NCBI GenBank assembly: GCA_029975165.1
Contig: JARKPR010000024.1
Coordinates: 62,001-126,000, forward strand
DNA length: 64,000 bases
Direction: 5' to 3'
Source of the DNA: Selenomonadales bacterium
Lineage (GTDB): Bacteria; Bacillota; Negativicutes; Sporomusales; UBA7701
Shown here: piece by piece, positions 27,728 through 36,465 of the stretch
Numbering within the stretch: the stretch's first letter is position 1
Layout: each line of letters starts with the position of its first letter
Notes under the pieces: model-generated
What the model was told of the DNA's origin: nothing
What the model saw: the letters and a program-made list of their open reading frames with translations, nothing else
Databases searched by the model: none
Made by a program: the position numbers and the translations under genes

Positions 27728-28624
27728 ATGGCTAACAAGAAAATCGGCTTCATCGGCCTCGGCATCATGGGCAAACCGATGAGCAAAAACCTGCTCAAGG
27801 CGGGCTACGACGTGACGGTCTTCGATATCGTCCAGGCTGCGGTCGACGAAGTGGTCGCCGCCGGCGCGAAAGCGGCTTCCTCGCCCAAGGACGTGGCCGC
27901 CCAGACCGACATCATCATCACCATGCTCCCCAATTCGCCCCACGTGAAGAAGGCCGTCCTCGGCGAGGGCGGCGTCATCGAGGGCGCCAAACCCGGCGCG
28001 CTTGTCGCCGATATGAGCTCAATCGCTCCCCTGGCGGCCAAGGAGGTTGCCGCCAAATTGGCCGAGAAGGGCGTCCGCATGCTGGATGCGCCGGTGAGCG
28101 GCGGCGAGCCGAAGGCCATCGACGGCACGCTGTCGATCATGGTCGGCGGCGCCCAGGCCGATTTCGACGAGGCCCTGCCGATCTTCAAGTGCGTGGGGGC
28201 TTCGGCCGTGCTGTGCGGCGACGTCGGCGCCGGCAACGTGACGAAGCTGGCCAACCAGATCGTCGTCGCCCTGAATATCGCCGCCGTGTCCGAGGCGTTC
28301 ACGCTGGCGACCAAGGTCGGCGTCGACCCGGCGCTGGTGTTCGACGCCATCAAAGGCGGCCTGGCGGGCAGCACTGTCATGAACGCCAAGGGTTCGATGA
28401 TGCTCGACCGCAACATCAAGCCCGGCTTCAGGATCAACCTCCATATCAAGGATATGGCCAACGTCCTCGAAACCGCCCATGACGTGGGCGTGCCGCTGCC
28501 GCTGTCGGCGGGCGTGATGGAGATCATGCAGGCCCTGAAGGTCGACGATCTGGGCGACGCCGACCACAGCGCGATCGTCCGCTACTACGAGAAGCTGGCC
28601 AAAGTGGAAGTGGCCCGCAAGTAA
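27728..28624 (+). CDS. garR: Tartronate-semialdehyde reductase-like (2-hydroxy-3-oxopropionate reductase)
   Basis: Beta-hydroxyacid dehydrogenase of 298 residues. The NAD(P) motif is GFIGLGIMGKPMSKNLLKAG; the substrate motif DAPVSGGEPKAIDGTLSIMVGG and catalytic-lysine region GNVTKLANQIVVALNIAAVSEA are those of GarR/GlxR. ATG follows ACAGGGAGGTATTATC. It closes the GntR-adh-hyi-garR operon and is followed by a strong terminator. Related 3-hydroxyisobutyrate dehydrogenases share these motifs; the adjacent Hyi-like gene favours tartronate semialdehyde. Confidence 0.88.
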   Translation: MANKKIGFIGLGIMGKPMSKNLLKAGYDVTVFDIVQAAVDEVVAAGAKAASSPKDVAAQTDIIITMLPNSPHVKKAVLGEGGVIEGAKPGALVADMSSIAPLAAKEVAAKLAEKGVRMLDAPVSGGEPKAIDGTLSIMVGGAQADFDEALPIFKCVGASAVLCGDVGAGNVTKLANQIVVALNIAAVSEAFTLATKVGVDPALVFDAIKGGLAGSTVMNAKGSMMLDRNIKPGFRINLHIKDMANVLETAHDVGVPLPLSAGVMEIMQALKVDDLGDADHSAIVRYYEKLAKVEVARK

Positions 28625-28636
28625 TATGGGAACGCT

Positions 28637-28668
28637 AAAAGGGAGCATCCGCGCGGATGCTCCCTTTT
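28637..28668. terminator. Bidirectional terminator between garR and livF
   Basis: Perfect 32-bp palindrome (16-bp arms 28637-28652 and 28653-28668) with AAAA at one end and TTTT at the other, between two converging genes. Confidence 0.88.
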
Positions 28669-28689
28669 CAATCCCTACTCAATCGTACC

Positions 28690-29394
28690 TTAGATCCCCA
28701 GATAGGCTTCGCGGACTTTGTCGTTGCCCATGAGTTCTGCGCTCGTGCCGCTGAGCACGACCCGCCCGGTTTCGAGCACGTAGCCGCGATCGGCGACATG
28801 CAGGGCCTCGACGAGGTTTTGTTCGATGATGAGGATGGAGACGCCCATCTGGGAGACGTCGGCGATTATTTTGAAGACGGTCTCGACCATGAGCGGCGAC
28901 AGGCCGAGCGAGGGCTCGTCGAGGATCATGAACGAGGGGTACATCATCAGGGCGCGGGCGATGGCCAGCATCTGCTGTTCGCCGCCGGACAGCGTCCCGG
29001 CCAGTTGCTCCCGGCGTTCCTTCAGCCGCGGGAAGAGCGCGAACATTTCCTCCATCCGCGCGGACCGCTTGGCTTTGGCCGCGGCGATATAGCCTCCCAG
29101 CATGAGGTTGTCGTAAACGGACAGCCGGGCGAGGATGCCGCGGCCCTGGGGAATGTGGGCGATGCCCAAGGCCGGCAGCTGGTGGGGCTGCAGCTTGGGA
29201 AGGCTCTGGCCGCGGAAGGTGATGTCGCCGGACCAGACCGGAAGCAGGCCGGATATGGCTTGCAGCAGGGTTGTCTTACCGGCTCCGTTCGAGCCGACGA
29301 GGGCGACGGTCTCCCCTTCCTCGACCGTGAGGGAAACACCGTCAAGAACTTTAAGATCGCCATAGCCGGTGACAAGATCTTTGATTTCTAGCAT
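28690..29394 (-). CDS. livF: Branched-chain amino acid-type ABC transporter ATPase LivF
   Basis: ATPase of 234 residues, second ATP-binding subunit of a Liv-type importer. Walker A GSNGAGKTTLL, the LivF block IPQGRGILARLSVYDNL, signature LSGGEQQMLAIARALM, Walker B FMILDEPSLGLSP and VETVFKII are present, ending with the typical MGNDKVREAYLGI. ATG 29394 overlaps the end of livG by 7 bp; the longer open frame upstream belongs to a shadow of livG. Confidence 0.93.
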   Translation of the reverse strand: MLEIKDLVTGYGDLKVLDGVSLTVEEGETVALVGSNGAGKTTLLQAISGLLPVWSGDITFRGQSLPKLQPHQLPALGIAHIPQGRGILARLSVYDNLMLGGYIAAAKAKRSARMEEMFALFPRLKERREQLAGTLSGGEQQMLAIARALMMYPSFMILDEPSLGLSPLMVETVFKIIADVSQMGVSILIIEQNLVEALHVADRGYVLETGRVVLSGTSAELMGNDKVREAYLGI

Positions 29395-30116
29395 GGTTTG
29401 TAGCTCCCCCCCAAATACGCCTTGACCACCCGCTCGTCCTGCATGACGGCATGGGGTTCGCCGTCGGCCAGCATGCAGCCCTGGTCGAAGACGACGACCC
29501 GGTGGCAGAGGGACACGACGGCTTTCATGACGTGCTCGATGAAGATGACGGTGACGCCCTGCCGGTTGATGGCGCGGACCAGGTCGAGGCCGTCCTCCAT
29601 TTCCTTCGGGTTGAGCCCGGCCATGACTTCGTCGAGCATGAGCAGGGACGGCTTGAGCGCCAGCGCGCGGCAGAGGTCGAGCCGCTTGCGCTTTTCGACC
29701 GGCAGGTTGCAACTCTTGGTGTTGATGTACTGGGACAGGCCGGCGACCTCGATCGCTTGGCGGGCGTTCTTTTCGGCCGCGTCGACCAGCGTCTCGTCGA
29801 GCAGGGCGGAGACGATGACGTTGTCGAGCACGGTCAGGTTGAGGAACGGCCGCGACGCCTGGAAGGTGCGGGCGATGCCGGCGCGGGCCACCATGGCCGG
29901 CTCGAGGCCGGTGATGTTCTTGCCCCGCAGCGCTACCTGCCCGCCGTCCGGGCGGTACAGACCGCACACCGTGTTCACGAATGTGGATTTACCGGAGCCG
30001 TTCGGGCCGATCAGGCCGAGGATTTCGCCTTCGGCTACGTCGAAGGATACGTCCTTCAGCGCCTGGATGCCGCCGAACGATTTTTTCAAGTTTTTGACTT
30101 CAAGTATTGCCCCCAT
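29388..30116 (-). CDS. livG: Branched-chain amino acid-type ABC transporter ATPase LivG
   Basis: ATPase of 242 residues. KNLKKSFGGIQALKDVSF, Walker A GPNGSGKSTFVN, GIARTFQASRPF (the LivG-specific Q-loop context), EKRKRLDLCRALALKPSLLMLDEVMAGLN and the C-terminal VVKAYLGGSY are typical. The signature helix reads LPVEKRKRLDLCRAL, not the usual LSGGQ-type sequence (normally LPYGxQRRLEIARAL in LivG), a mild divergence worth noting. It lies between livM and livF in the standard order. Confidence 0.92.
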   Translation of the reverse strand: MGAILEVKNLKKSFGGIQALKDVSFDVAEGEILGLIGPNGSGKSTFVNTVCGLYRPDGGQVALRGKNITGLEPAMVARAGIARTFQASRPFLNLTVLDNVIVSALLDETLVDAAEKNARQAIEVAGLSQYINTKSCNLPVEKRKRLDLCRALALKPSLLMLDEVMAGLNPKEMEDGLDLVRAINRQGVTVIFIEHVMKAVVSLCHRVVVFDQGCMLADGEPHAVMQDERVVKAYLGGSYKPC

Positions 30117-30152
30117 TGCTTGCCAACCTCCTTCTTACGAAAATCCCGACCG

Positions 30153-31100
30153 CTAATTCCGGCGGAAAAAGGACGATAGTCCCTGAGGTCTTATGGAAAT
30201 GACCAGAATCAGCAGCAGGCCGTATAGGACGAGGCTGGCGCCGCTACGGATGTCTCCGAGGTAGAGGTTCGTCATTTCGGTGAGGAAGATGACGACGACC
30301 GAGCCTATCACCGGGCCCCACAGGGTTCCGATGCCGCCGACGATGACCACGACGGCGATTTCGATCGAGAGGTTCAGCCCGGCGACGCTGTCCGGGTCGA
30401 TGAAGCTGACGGAGAAGGCGTACAGCACGCCGCAGGCCGCAGTGATTGCCGCGCTGATGAGCAGGGCGAACATTTTTACCTTGTGGGTCTGGACGCCGAG
30501 CGATTCCGCCGCGTCCTGGTCTTCGCGGATGGCGGCCAGGTAGCGGCCCATCTTGGCGTGCTCCAGGTAGCGCACCAGGAAGAAGACGACGACGAACATG
30601 GCGAGCGCCAGGTAGTAGTAAGGCGCTTTGGACGAGAACTGCAGGAAGAGGAAGTTATCGCCCTTGTAGGGCAGCGGGATGCCGTTGGCGCCGCCGGTGA
30701 AGTCCTGGAAGTGGAGGAGCAGCGTCCTGACGATCTCGCCGGCGGCGATGGTCGCCAGCGTGAAGTACGGGCCCCTGAGCCGGAAGCAGGGGTAGCCGAT
30801 CAGGCCGGCCACGGCGACGGCGATGACGACGCCGACCAGGCCGCCGATAAGCGGCGTGAGCGATTGGTAGATGACGAACAGCACGGCGGTATAGGCGCCG
30901 ACGGCGAAGAAGGCGGCGTGGCCGAGGGAGAGCTGGGCGCCGTAGCCGCCGATGAGGTTCCACCCCAGGCCGATGGTGGCGAAGAGGAAGATCATGAAAA
31001 AGGAGTGTTGGATGTAGAGGTTGTCTACTAATAGAGGGAATGCCAGCAGCAAGACGGCTGCGACGGCGGTAAGCAGATATTTTTTTACGTCTTTTTTCAT
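30153..31100 (-). CDS. livM: Branched-chain amino acid-type ABC transporter permease LivM
   Basis: Membrane permease of 315 residues with eight or so hydrophobic segments. Family motifs: GYGAQLSLGHAAFFAVGAYT, FTLATIAAGEIVRTLL, FTGGANGIP, YLAAIREDQDAAESLGV and IVVIVGGIGTLWGPVIGS. The start is ATG 31100 and the livH stop lies one base upstream, so the two are translationally linked. It partners with LivH in the pore of the importer. Confidence 0.93.
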   Translation of the reverse strand: MKKDVKKYLLTAVAAVLLLAFPLLVDNLYIQHSFFMIFLFATIGLGWNLIGGYGAQLSLGHAAFFAVGAYTAVLFVIYQSLTPLIGGLVGVVIAVAVAGLIGYPCFRLRGPYFTLATIAAGEIVRTLLLHFQDFTGGANGIPLPYKGDNFLFLQFSSKAPYYYLALAMFVVVFFLVRYLEHAKMGRYLAAIREDQDAAESLGVQTHKVKMFALLISAAITAACGVLYAFSVSFIDPDSVAGLNLSIEIAVVVIVGGIGTLWGPVIGSVVVIFLTEMTNLYLGDIRSGASLVLYGLLLILVISIRPQGLSSFFRRN

Positions 31101-31101
31101 C

Positions 31102-31968
31102 TCAGTTCACCCTCCTGCCGAAGAGGCCGCTGGGTCGCAGGAACAGGACGAGCAGGAACACGAGCCAGGTGCCGATGGGCGCCAGGTCGAGGGCGACGTA
31201 CGTCCCGGTGAGCGACTCCAGGATGCCGATTATCAGCCCGCCCAGCAGCGCCCCCGGCACGCTCCCCATGCCGCCGAGGACGACGACGACAAAGGCGGTG
31301 AGGTTGAACAGGGTGCCTATCCCGGGGTAGACGTAGAACATCGGCGTTAGCAGCACGCCCGCCAGGCCGGCCATGACGATGCCGATGGCGAATGCCAGCG
31401 TGAAGATGAACTTGGGATTTATGCCGAGCAGGGTGGCGATGTTGCGGTTTTCGGCGCAGGCGCGCATCGCCCGCCCGAGGTCCGTTTTCGCCAGCATATA
31501 ACTCAACAGGCCGACGAAGATGAGGGCCACCACGAAAGCAACGACGCGGGCCAAGGGCAGAGACAGGCCCGCGAAGTTGAGCGCGGCGTCCTTGATGGTA
31601 GTCTGGACGGTTAGGTAGTCGGCGCCGTAGATTACCAAGATCACGTTTTGCAGGAAAATGGAGAGGCCTAACGTCAATAGGATGGCCACTTCGTCGGGTT
31701 TGCCGACGACGCGGGCGATCAGGGTCCGGAAAACGATATAGCCGACTGCCAGCATTATGAGTCCGACCGGCAACAATCCGGGATAAGGCCCCACTTTCAG
31801 ATAGGTCGCCAGCATCCAGCTGGCGTACATGCCGAGCATGACGAACTCGCCCTGGGCGAAGTTTACGATCCCCATGACGCCGAAGATCAGCGTCAGGCCG
31901 ACGGCAACCAGCGCATATACGCCGCCGATCATCAAGCCGTTGATGGTGGTCTGCAGGAATATGTCCAC
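31102..31968 (-). CDS. livH: Branched-chain amino acid-type ABC transporter permease LivH
   Basis: Membrane permease. GTG 31968 is taken as the start because GGGAGGAAAGTTC precedes it and the protein then begins VDIFLQTTINGLMIGGVYAL, as LivH proteins do; a frame open to 32034 has no such support. Length 288. Motifs: GLTLIFGVMGIVNFAQGEFVMLGMY, MRACAENRNIATLLGIN and VVVLGGMGSVPGALLGG. It follows the binding-protein gene and precedes livM. Confidence 0.93.
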   Translation of the reverse strand: MDIFLQTTINGLMIGGVYALVAVGLTLIFGVMGIVNFAQGEFVMLGMYASWMLATYLKVGPYPGLLPVGLIMLAVGYIVFRTLIARVVGKPDEVAILLTLGLSIFLQNVILVIYGADYLTVQTTIKDAALNFAGLSLPLARVVAFVVALIFVGLLSYMLAKTDLGRAMRACAENRNIATLLGINPKFIFTLAFAIGIVMAGLAGVLLTPMFYVYPGIGTLFNLTAFVVVVLGGMGSVPGALLGGLIIGILESLTGTYVALDLAPIGTWLVFLLVLFLRPSGLFGRRVN

Positions 31969-32053
31969 GAACTTTCCTCCCTCTTGCCGGTATGCGGGGC
32001 CGGACCACACGTCCGGCCCCGCTCTCTTCCCCACAGGTGAGTTTCCGTCGGTG

Positions 32054-33301
32054 TTATTTCTTGAATTCGAACGCTCTGGTGGAATCTTCTGCCGGGAATA
32101 CCGTACGAGGTTTGCCGTCCTGCCACTGGATCATGACCGGATGGACGGGGCTGTTCCAGCCCTTTTCGTCGAACTTGGTGGTGCCGGGCTGCATCATGGC
32201 CGCCATGCCGGTATTGGAGTTGAAGCTGGCCAGCGCGTCGCGCACTTTGGTGGGATCGGCGGAGCCGGCTTTTTCGATGGCTTCGGCGATCAGGCGCACG
32301 GCGACGTAGGTCGGGCCGGCGTGTTCGGTCATGAAGGTGCCGAATTTCTTCTCATAGCGCTCGGTGACGGCGACAAGGTCTTTGTTGGCGGTGATGCTCT
32401 TGGAGTCCCAGTTCCAGGAGGCGACGCTTACGAAGCCGTTGACGGCATCGCCCATCTCTTTGGCGAACGCGGGCCACAGGAAGCCGGCGCCGCCGCCGAT
32501 GATGACCGGGTTGACGTTCATCGATTTCATGGTGTTGATGATGAGCTTGGCGTCGGTGGTGTAAGCGACCGGAAAGAGCGCCTGGGCGCCGGAGGCCTTG
32601 ATCTTGGTCACGAGGGGCGAGGCGTCGGTGAAGCCGTGCGGATAGGCTTCGTACAGCACCATGTCGAGGCCGGCCTTGGCGGCGATGTCTTTGACGCCGG
32701 CGGCGGTGGAGACGCCGTAGCCGGAATTTTCATACACGACGGCTACCTTGGTGATCCCCAGCTTGAATTTCTCGTTGAGGAACTTGAGGAATTCGACCTG
32801 GGTGCCGCCGAACTGGCTGCCCTTCGGGGTGACCTGGAAGGTGTACTTGTAACCCTGGGCAGTGATCTGGTCGTTGATGGAGTTGGTGATGAGCGGCACT
32901 TTCGCTTTTTCGGCCACCGGGAGGATGGGGAGCGTGAGGCCGCTGATGCCGGTGCCGACCATGCCGGCTACCTTTTCCGAGCTGAAGGTGCGCTCGGCGA
33001 CCGAGGCGGCCTGCTTGGGATCGCTGGTGGTGTCGACGACGACGAGCTTGATCTTCGCGCCGCCCAACGCCTTGATGCCGCCGGCGTTGTTGATGTCCTC
33101 GACCGCCAGTTCGGCGGCGTTGAGGTCCTGCTGGCCGGCGTCGACGTTGCTGCCGGAGAGCGGATTCATGAACGCGATCTTGACTTCCGTGACTTTCTGC
33201 GGCTCAGCTTTTTTGTCGCCGCCGCCGCAGCCCGCAAACATGGAGGCGGCGAAGACGAGTACCAGGATCACCGAGAATAATTTCCACTGTTTCCCCCTCA
33301 T
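32054..33301 (-). CDS. livK: ABC transporter substrate-binding lipoprotein, LivK-like
   Basis: Periplasmic-binding protein type 1 (Peripla_BP_6), 415 residues. The signal peptide MRGKQWKLFSVILVLVFA... ends in a lipobox (MFAGC), and a Gly/Lys linker follows. Mature blocks include VKIAFMNPLSGSNVDAGQQDLNAAELAVEDIN (read as two adjacent parts) and VGTGISGLTLPILPVAEKAKVPLI. It opens the liv operon. Such proteins bind leucine/valine but also amides, urea or aromatic acids; the nearby LacI-transketolase cluster leaves a non-amino-acid ligand possible. Confidence 0.92.
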   Translation of the reverse strand: MRGKQWKLFSVILVLVFAASMFAGCGGGDKKAEPQKVTEVKIAFMNPLSGSNVDAGQQDLNAAELAVEDINNAGGIKALGGAKIKLVVVDTTSDPKQAASVAERTFSSEKVAGMVGTGISGLTLPILPVAEKAKVPLITNSINDQITAQGYKYTFQVTPKGSQFGGTQVEFLKFLNEKFKLGITKVAVVYENSGYGVSTAAGVKDIAAKAGLDMVLYEAYPHGFTDASPLVTKIKASGAQALFPVAYTTDAKLIINTMKSMNVNPVIIGGGAGFLWPAFAKEMGDAVNGFVSVASWNWDSKSITANKDLVAVTERYEKKFGTFMTEHAGPTYVAVRLIAEAIEKAGSADPTKVRDALASFNSNTGMAAMMQPGTTKFDEKGWNSPVHPVMIQWQDGKPRTVFPAEDSTRAFEFKK

Positions 33302-33445
33302 TAATTAACCCCCTTTTCTTTTTGCCGATCTGGATTCTATAATCAAGTTTCCGCCGGTGCCGGGGCGTCGCGGACAGGAAGCCGCCGCCGGCAGCGGCCG
33401 AAACCGATTATTGGCTTCCGGGAACTGACTCACAGGGGCGGGCTG

Positions 33446-34498
33446 CTAGTCTGCCGGCTGCAGCAGGATCTTGAGGCCTTCCTTCTTCTCCATGAGTTCG
33501 AACGCCTCGTGCCACTTGTCGAGCGGCATGACGTGGGTGACGACCTGGGTCACGTCGACCTGCTTGCTATCGATCAGGACGAGGGCTTTTTCCCATACGT
33601 CCCAGTTGTGGCTGAACAGGCCCTTGAGGGTGGCGGCCTTGGCGATCAGCGGGTCGAGCGAGAAGCCGACCGGGCCGGGGCCCCAGCCGAGCTTGTTGAT
33701 CTGGCCGCAGGGACGGACGATGTCGAGCGAGAGCTTGAGCGTCGGCGAGAAGCCGGCGGCATCGACGACCAGGTCGGCGCCGTATTTCTCGTGCATGTCC
33801 ATGATGATGGGCACCGGGTCGGTCTTGGAGCTGTTGATGGTCATGGTGGCGCCGAGTTTCTTCGCCAGCTCGAGGCGGCTTTCGTCCCCGTCGGTGCCGA
33901 CGACGACGATGTCGGACGCGCCCTGGATGCTGACCATCTTCGTGCAGAGAAGGCCGATCGGCCCCGGACCGATGACGACGACGAGGTCGCCCGGGCGGAC
34001 GCTGGCGTGCTTGACCATGGCGCTGTAGGCGACGCATAGGGGCTCGGTAACGGCCGCTTCCTTCATCGATACGCCCGCTGGCAGCTTGTGGAGCAGCCGG
34101 CTGGGCACGCGGATGTATTCGGCGAACGCGCCGTCGACCATGAAGCCGAAGCCTTCCCGCTCGCGGCAGACATGGTAGTTGTTCGTACGGCACATGACGC
34201 ATTTGCCGCAGTATTTGGCGTGGGTTTCGGCGGTGACCGCTTCGCCGAGCGACCAGCCGGTGACGTTGGCGCCGAGTTTTTCGATGGTGCCGGAGAATTC
34301 GTGGCCGAGGATGACCGGCACGTTGACCGGGTAGCTGACATGTTGATGGTGCATGTGCGGATCGCTGCCGCAGATGCCTATGTAGGCTATCTTGACCAGA
34401 ACGTCGTCCGGGCCGATGGTCGGGATGGGCACCTCCCGCAGCTCCGTGGCCCCCGCCACGTTGTCGTACTTTACGACCGCTTTCATCGTCGTCTTCAT
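33446..34498 (-). CDS. Zinc-dependent sugar/polyol dehydrogenase (MDR family)
   Basis: Medium-chain dehydrogenase of 350 residues, sorbitol/threonine dehydrogenase group. Catalytic zinc: YIGICGSDPHMHH and LGHEFSG; structural zinc loop CGKCVMCRTNNYHVC. Nucleotide fold: VVIGPGPIGLLCTKM. It is a distant paralogue of the dehydrogenase at 25827-26867. A perfect LacI-type operator lies 44-58 bases upstream of the start, so it is probably part of the LacI regulon together with the split transketolase. Confidence 0.88.
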   Translation of the reverse strand: MKTTMKAVVKYDNVAGATELREVPIPTIGPDDVLVKIAYIGICGSDPHMHHQHVSYPVNVPVILGHEFSGTIEKLGANVTGWSLGEAVTAETHAKYCGKCVMCRTNNYHVCREREGFGFMVDGAFAEYIRVPSRLLHKLPAGVSMKEAAVTEPLCVAYSAMVKHASVRPGDLVVVIGPGPIGLLCTKMVSIQGASDIVVVGTDGDESRLELAKKLGATMTINSSKTDPVPIIMDMHEKYGADLVVDAAGFSPTLKLSLDIVRPCGQINKLGWGPGPVGFSLDPLIAKAATLKGLFSHNWDVWEKALVLIDSKQVDVTQVVTHVMPLDKWHEAFELMEKKEGLKILLQPAD

Positions 34499-34542
34499 TT
34501 TCTCGTCCCCTTCGCTGTTATTTTCCGCTGCTTATTTGTTTA

Positions 34543-34556
34543 TGGAAACGTTTCCA
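34543..34556. promoter_or_regulatory. LacI-type operator upstream of the zinc dehydrogenase
   Basis: Perfect 14-bp palindrome TGGAAAC-GTTTCCA with the central CG typical of LacI/GalR family sites. It lies between the transketolase and dehydrogenase genes. The same GAAACGTTTC core recurs at 37680-37689 before the lacI-type gene, so both are probably bound by that regulator. Confidence 0.75.
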
Positions 34557-34574
34557 AGCTTATTACAGGGCATG

Positions 34575-35555
34575 TCACGCCAACGATTTTCCTTTGCGGG
34601 CGACGGCTTTTTGGGCCATGGCGGCGATATCGCTGGCGGTCATCTGGAACCTCACTTTGAGGTAGTCTTCAGGACCGACCTCGCCGAATATGTCGCGGGC
34701 GCCGATGCGCTCGAGCGGCACGAGGCAGTTTTCGGCCACGACCTCGGCGACCGCCGAGCCCAGCCCGCCGATGATGCTGTGGTTCTCGGCCGTGACGAGG
34801 GCGCCGGTTTCTTGGGCGGCCTGGATGATGGCGTCTTTGTCGATGGGTTTGATGGTGAACATGTTGAGCACCCTGGCCGAGATGCCCTGGCCGGCGAGGA
34901 TGTCGGCCGCCTGGAGGGCCTCGTCGACAAGGATGCCGGCGGCGATGATGGTGACGTCCTTGCCGTCGCGCAGCGGCGCCGCTTTGCCGATCTCGAACGT
35001 CGAGCCTTCGCCGTAAACCTTGACGACGTTTTTCCGCGCCGAGCGGATGTAGAACACGCCGTAACGCGCGGCGACCTGCCGCGTGATGTCGCGCATCATC
35101 GTGGCGTCGGTCGGTTCGATGATCGTCATCTCGGGGATGGTGCGCATGATGCCCATGTCCTCGAACGGCATGTGGGTGCCGCCGTTGAAGGCGGCCGTTA
35201 TCCCCGGGTCGCCGCCGATGATTTTGACGTTGAGCCTGGCGTATGAGCAGGAGATGAAGACTTGGTCGCAGACCCGGCGAGTGGCGAAGATGCCGAAGGT
35301 ATGAGCGAAGGGTATCTTGCCGGTGGCGGAGAGGCCAGCGGCGACGCCGATCATGTTCGCTTCCTGGATACCGCAATTGAAAGTCCTGTCCGGGAAAGCC
35401 TTCTGGAAGGGTACAGTCCCCATGGAGTTCATGACGTCGGCGTCGACGGCGACGATGTCCTCGTTCCAGCGCGCTAGCTCGATGAGCGTCTGGCAGTACG
35501 CGTCGCGCATCGCGACCTGTTCTTTGCTGTGGTTGTTGTCCAAGACGATATTCAT
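34575..35555 (-). CDS. Transketolase, C-terminal half
   Basis: Second chain of a split transketolase, 326 residues from ATG 35555 (a GTG at 35564 is the alternative; GGAGGG lies just before it). It holds the pyrimidine-binding and C-terminal domains: VAVDADVMNSMGTVPFQKAFP, NCGIQEANMIGVAAGLSATG, FAHTFGIFATRRVCDQVF and the C-terminal VTAENHSIIGGLGSAVAEV. The catalytic Glu is in GIQEANM. It follows the N-terminal half by 18 bases. Together they transfer two-carbon ketol units between sugar phosphates. Confidence 0.92.
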   Translation of the reverse strand: MNIVLDNNHSKEQVAMRDAYCQTLIELARWNEDIVAVDADVMNSMGTVPFQKAFPDRTFNCGIQEANMIGVAAGLSATGKIPFAHTFGIFATRRVCDQVFISCSYARLNVKIIGGDPGITAAFNGGTHMPFEDMGIMRTIPEMTIIEPTDATMMRDITRQVAARYGVFYIRSARKNVVKVYGEGSTFEIGKAAPLRDGKDVTIIAAGILVDEALQAADILAGQGISARVLNMFTIKPIDKDAIIQAAQETGALVTAENHSIIGGLGSAVAEVVAENCLVPLERIGARDIFGEVGPEDYLKVRFQMTASDIAAMAQKAVARKGKSLA

Positions 35556-35573
35556 GCTATTCACCGCCCTCCG

Positions 35574-36422
35574 TCAACTTTTGCACCCGCAACGGGCGAG
35601 GTCCTTCTCCAGTTCGGCGATCGCCTCGGCGGCCATGTCGGGGCTGATATTCATGTGATGGTTGAGGAAGACCGGCTCGGCAAAGCAGCACCCTTTGCCT
35701 TTGACGGTATCGAGGACGATCACGGACGGGCGCCCTTCGGCCTGCTTGGCCTTCTCGACGGCGGCGACGATCTGGCCCGCGTCGTGGCCGTCGACCTCCT
35801 GGCTGTGCCAGCCGAAGCAGGCGAATTTGCCGGCCAGGCCGGTGAGGTCGTTGATGTCCTGCGTATAGCCGTCAAGCTGCTTTTTGTTGGCGTCCACGAA
35901 GGCGATCAGCTTGTCGACCTGCCAGTGGGCGGCGAACTGGACGCCTTCCCATATCTGGCCCTCGTTGCATTCACCGTCGCCGAGGATGAGGTAGACGTAG
36001 TTGTCTTTCTTGTTCAGGCGGTGGCCCAGGGCTACGCCGATGGCCGTCGAGATGCCCTGGCCGAGCGAGCCGGTGGTCATGTCGATGCCGGGCGTTTTGA
36101 GGCGGTCGCAATGGCTGGGCAGGTTGGTGCCGGGCTGGTTGAGGGTGAGGAGTTCTTCCGTTGGGAAATAGCCGGCCAGGGCCAGGGCGGCGTATACCGA
36201 CGGCCCGGCGTGGCCTTTGGAGACGACGAGCCAGTCCCGCCCGTCCCAGCCGGGGTTGCGGGGATCGATTTTCATCACGCCGCCGTACAGGACGGCCAAT
36301 ACCTCCGCTATCGACATCGAGCCGCCGATGTGGCCGAAGCCGAGCTTGCCCATGGCCCGCAGCGTCTCGACCCTGATCTTGTGGGCAAGGATGCCCATTT
36401 CGCGGATTTTCTGTTCATCCAT
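35574..36422 (-). CDS. Transketolase, N-terminal half
   Basis: Thiamine-diphosphate-binding chain of a split transketolase, 282 residues from ATG 36422. LGFGHIGGSMSIAEVLAVLY, DWLVVSKGHAGPSVYAALAL, MTTGSLGQGISTAIGVALGHRL and the TPP motif GDGECNEGQIWEGVQFAAHW, with the Mg2+-binding GDG...N pattern, are present. It lies 44 bases after the LacI-type regulator gene. Split forms usually serve a dedicated sugar pathway and not the central pentose pathway. Confidence 0.92.
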   Translation of the reverse strand: MDEQKIREMGILAHKIRVETLRAMGKLGFGHIGGSMSIAEVLAVLYGGVMKIDPRNPGWDGRDWLVVSKGHAGPSVYAALALAGYFPTEELLTLNQPGTNLPSHCDRLKTPGIDMTTGSLGQGISTAIGVALGHRLNKKDNYVYLILGDGECNEGQIWEGVQFAAHWQVDKLIAFVDANKKQLDGYTQDINDLTGLAGKFACFGWHSQEVDGHDAGQIVAAVEKAKQAEGRPSVIVLDTVKGKGCCFAEPVFLNHHMNISPDMAAEAIAELEKDLARCGCKS

Positions 36423-36465
36423 CGTTATCACCCGGTTTCGTAGAATTGTGGTGCCGCGGCTTCTC

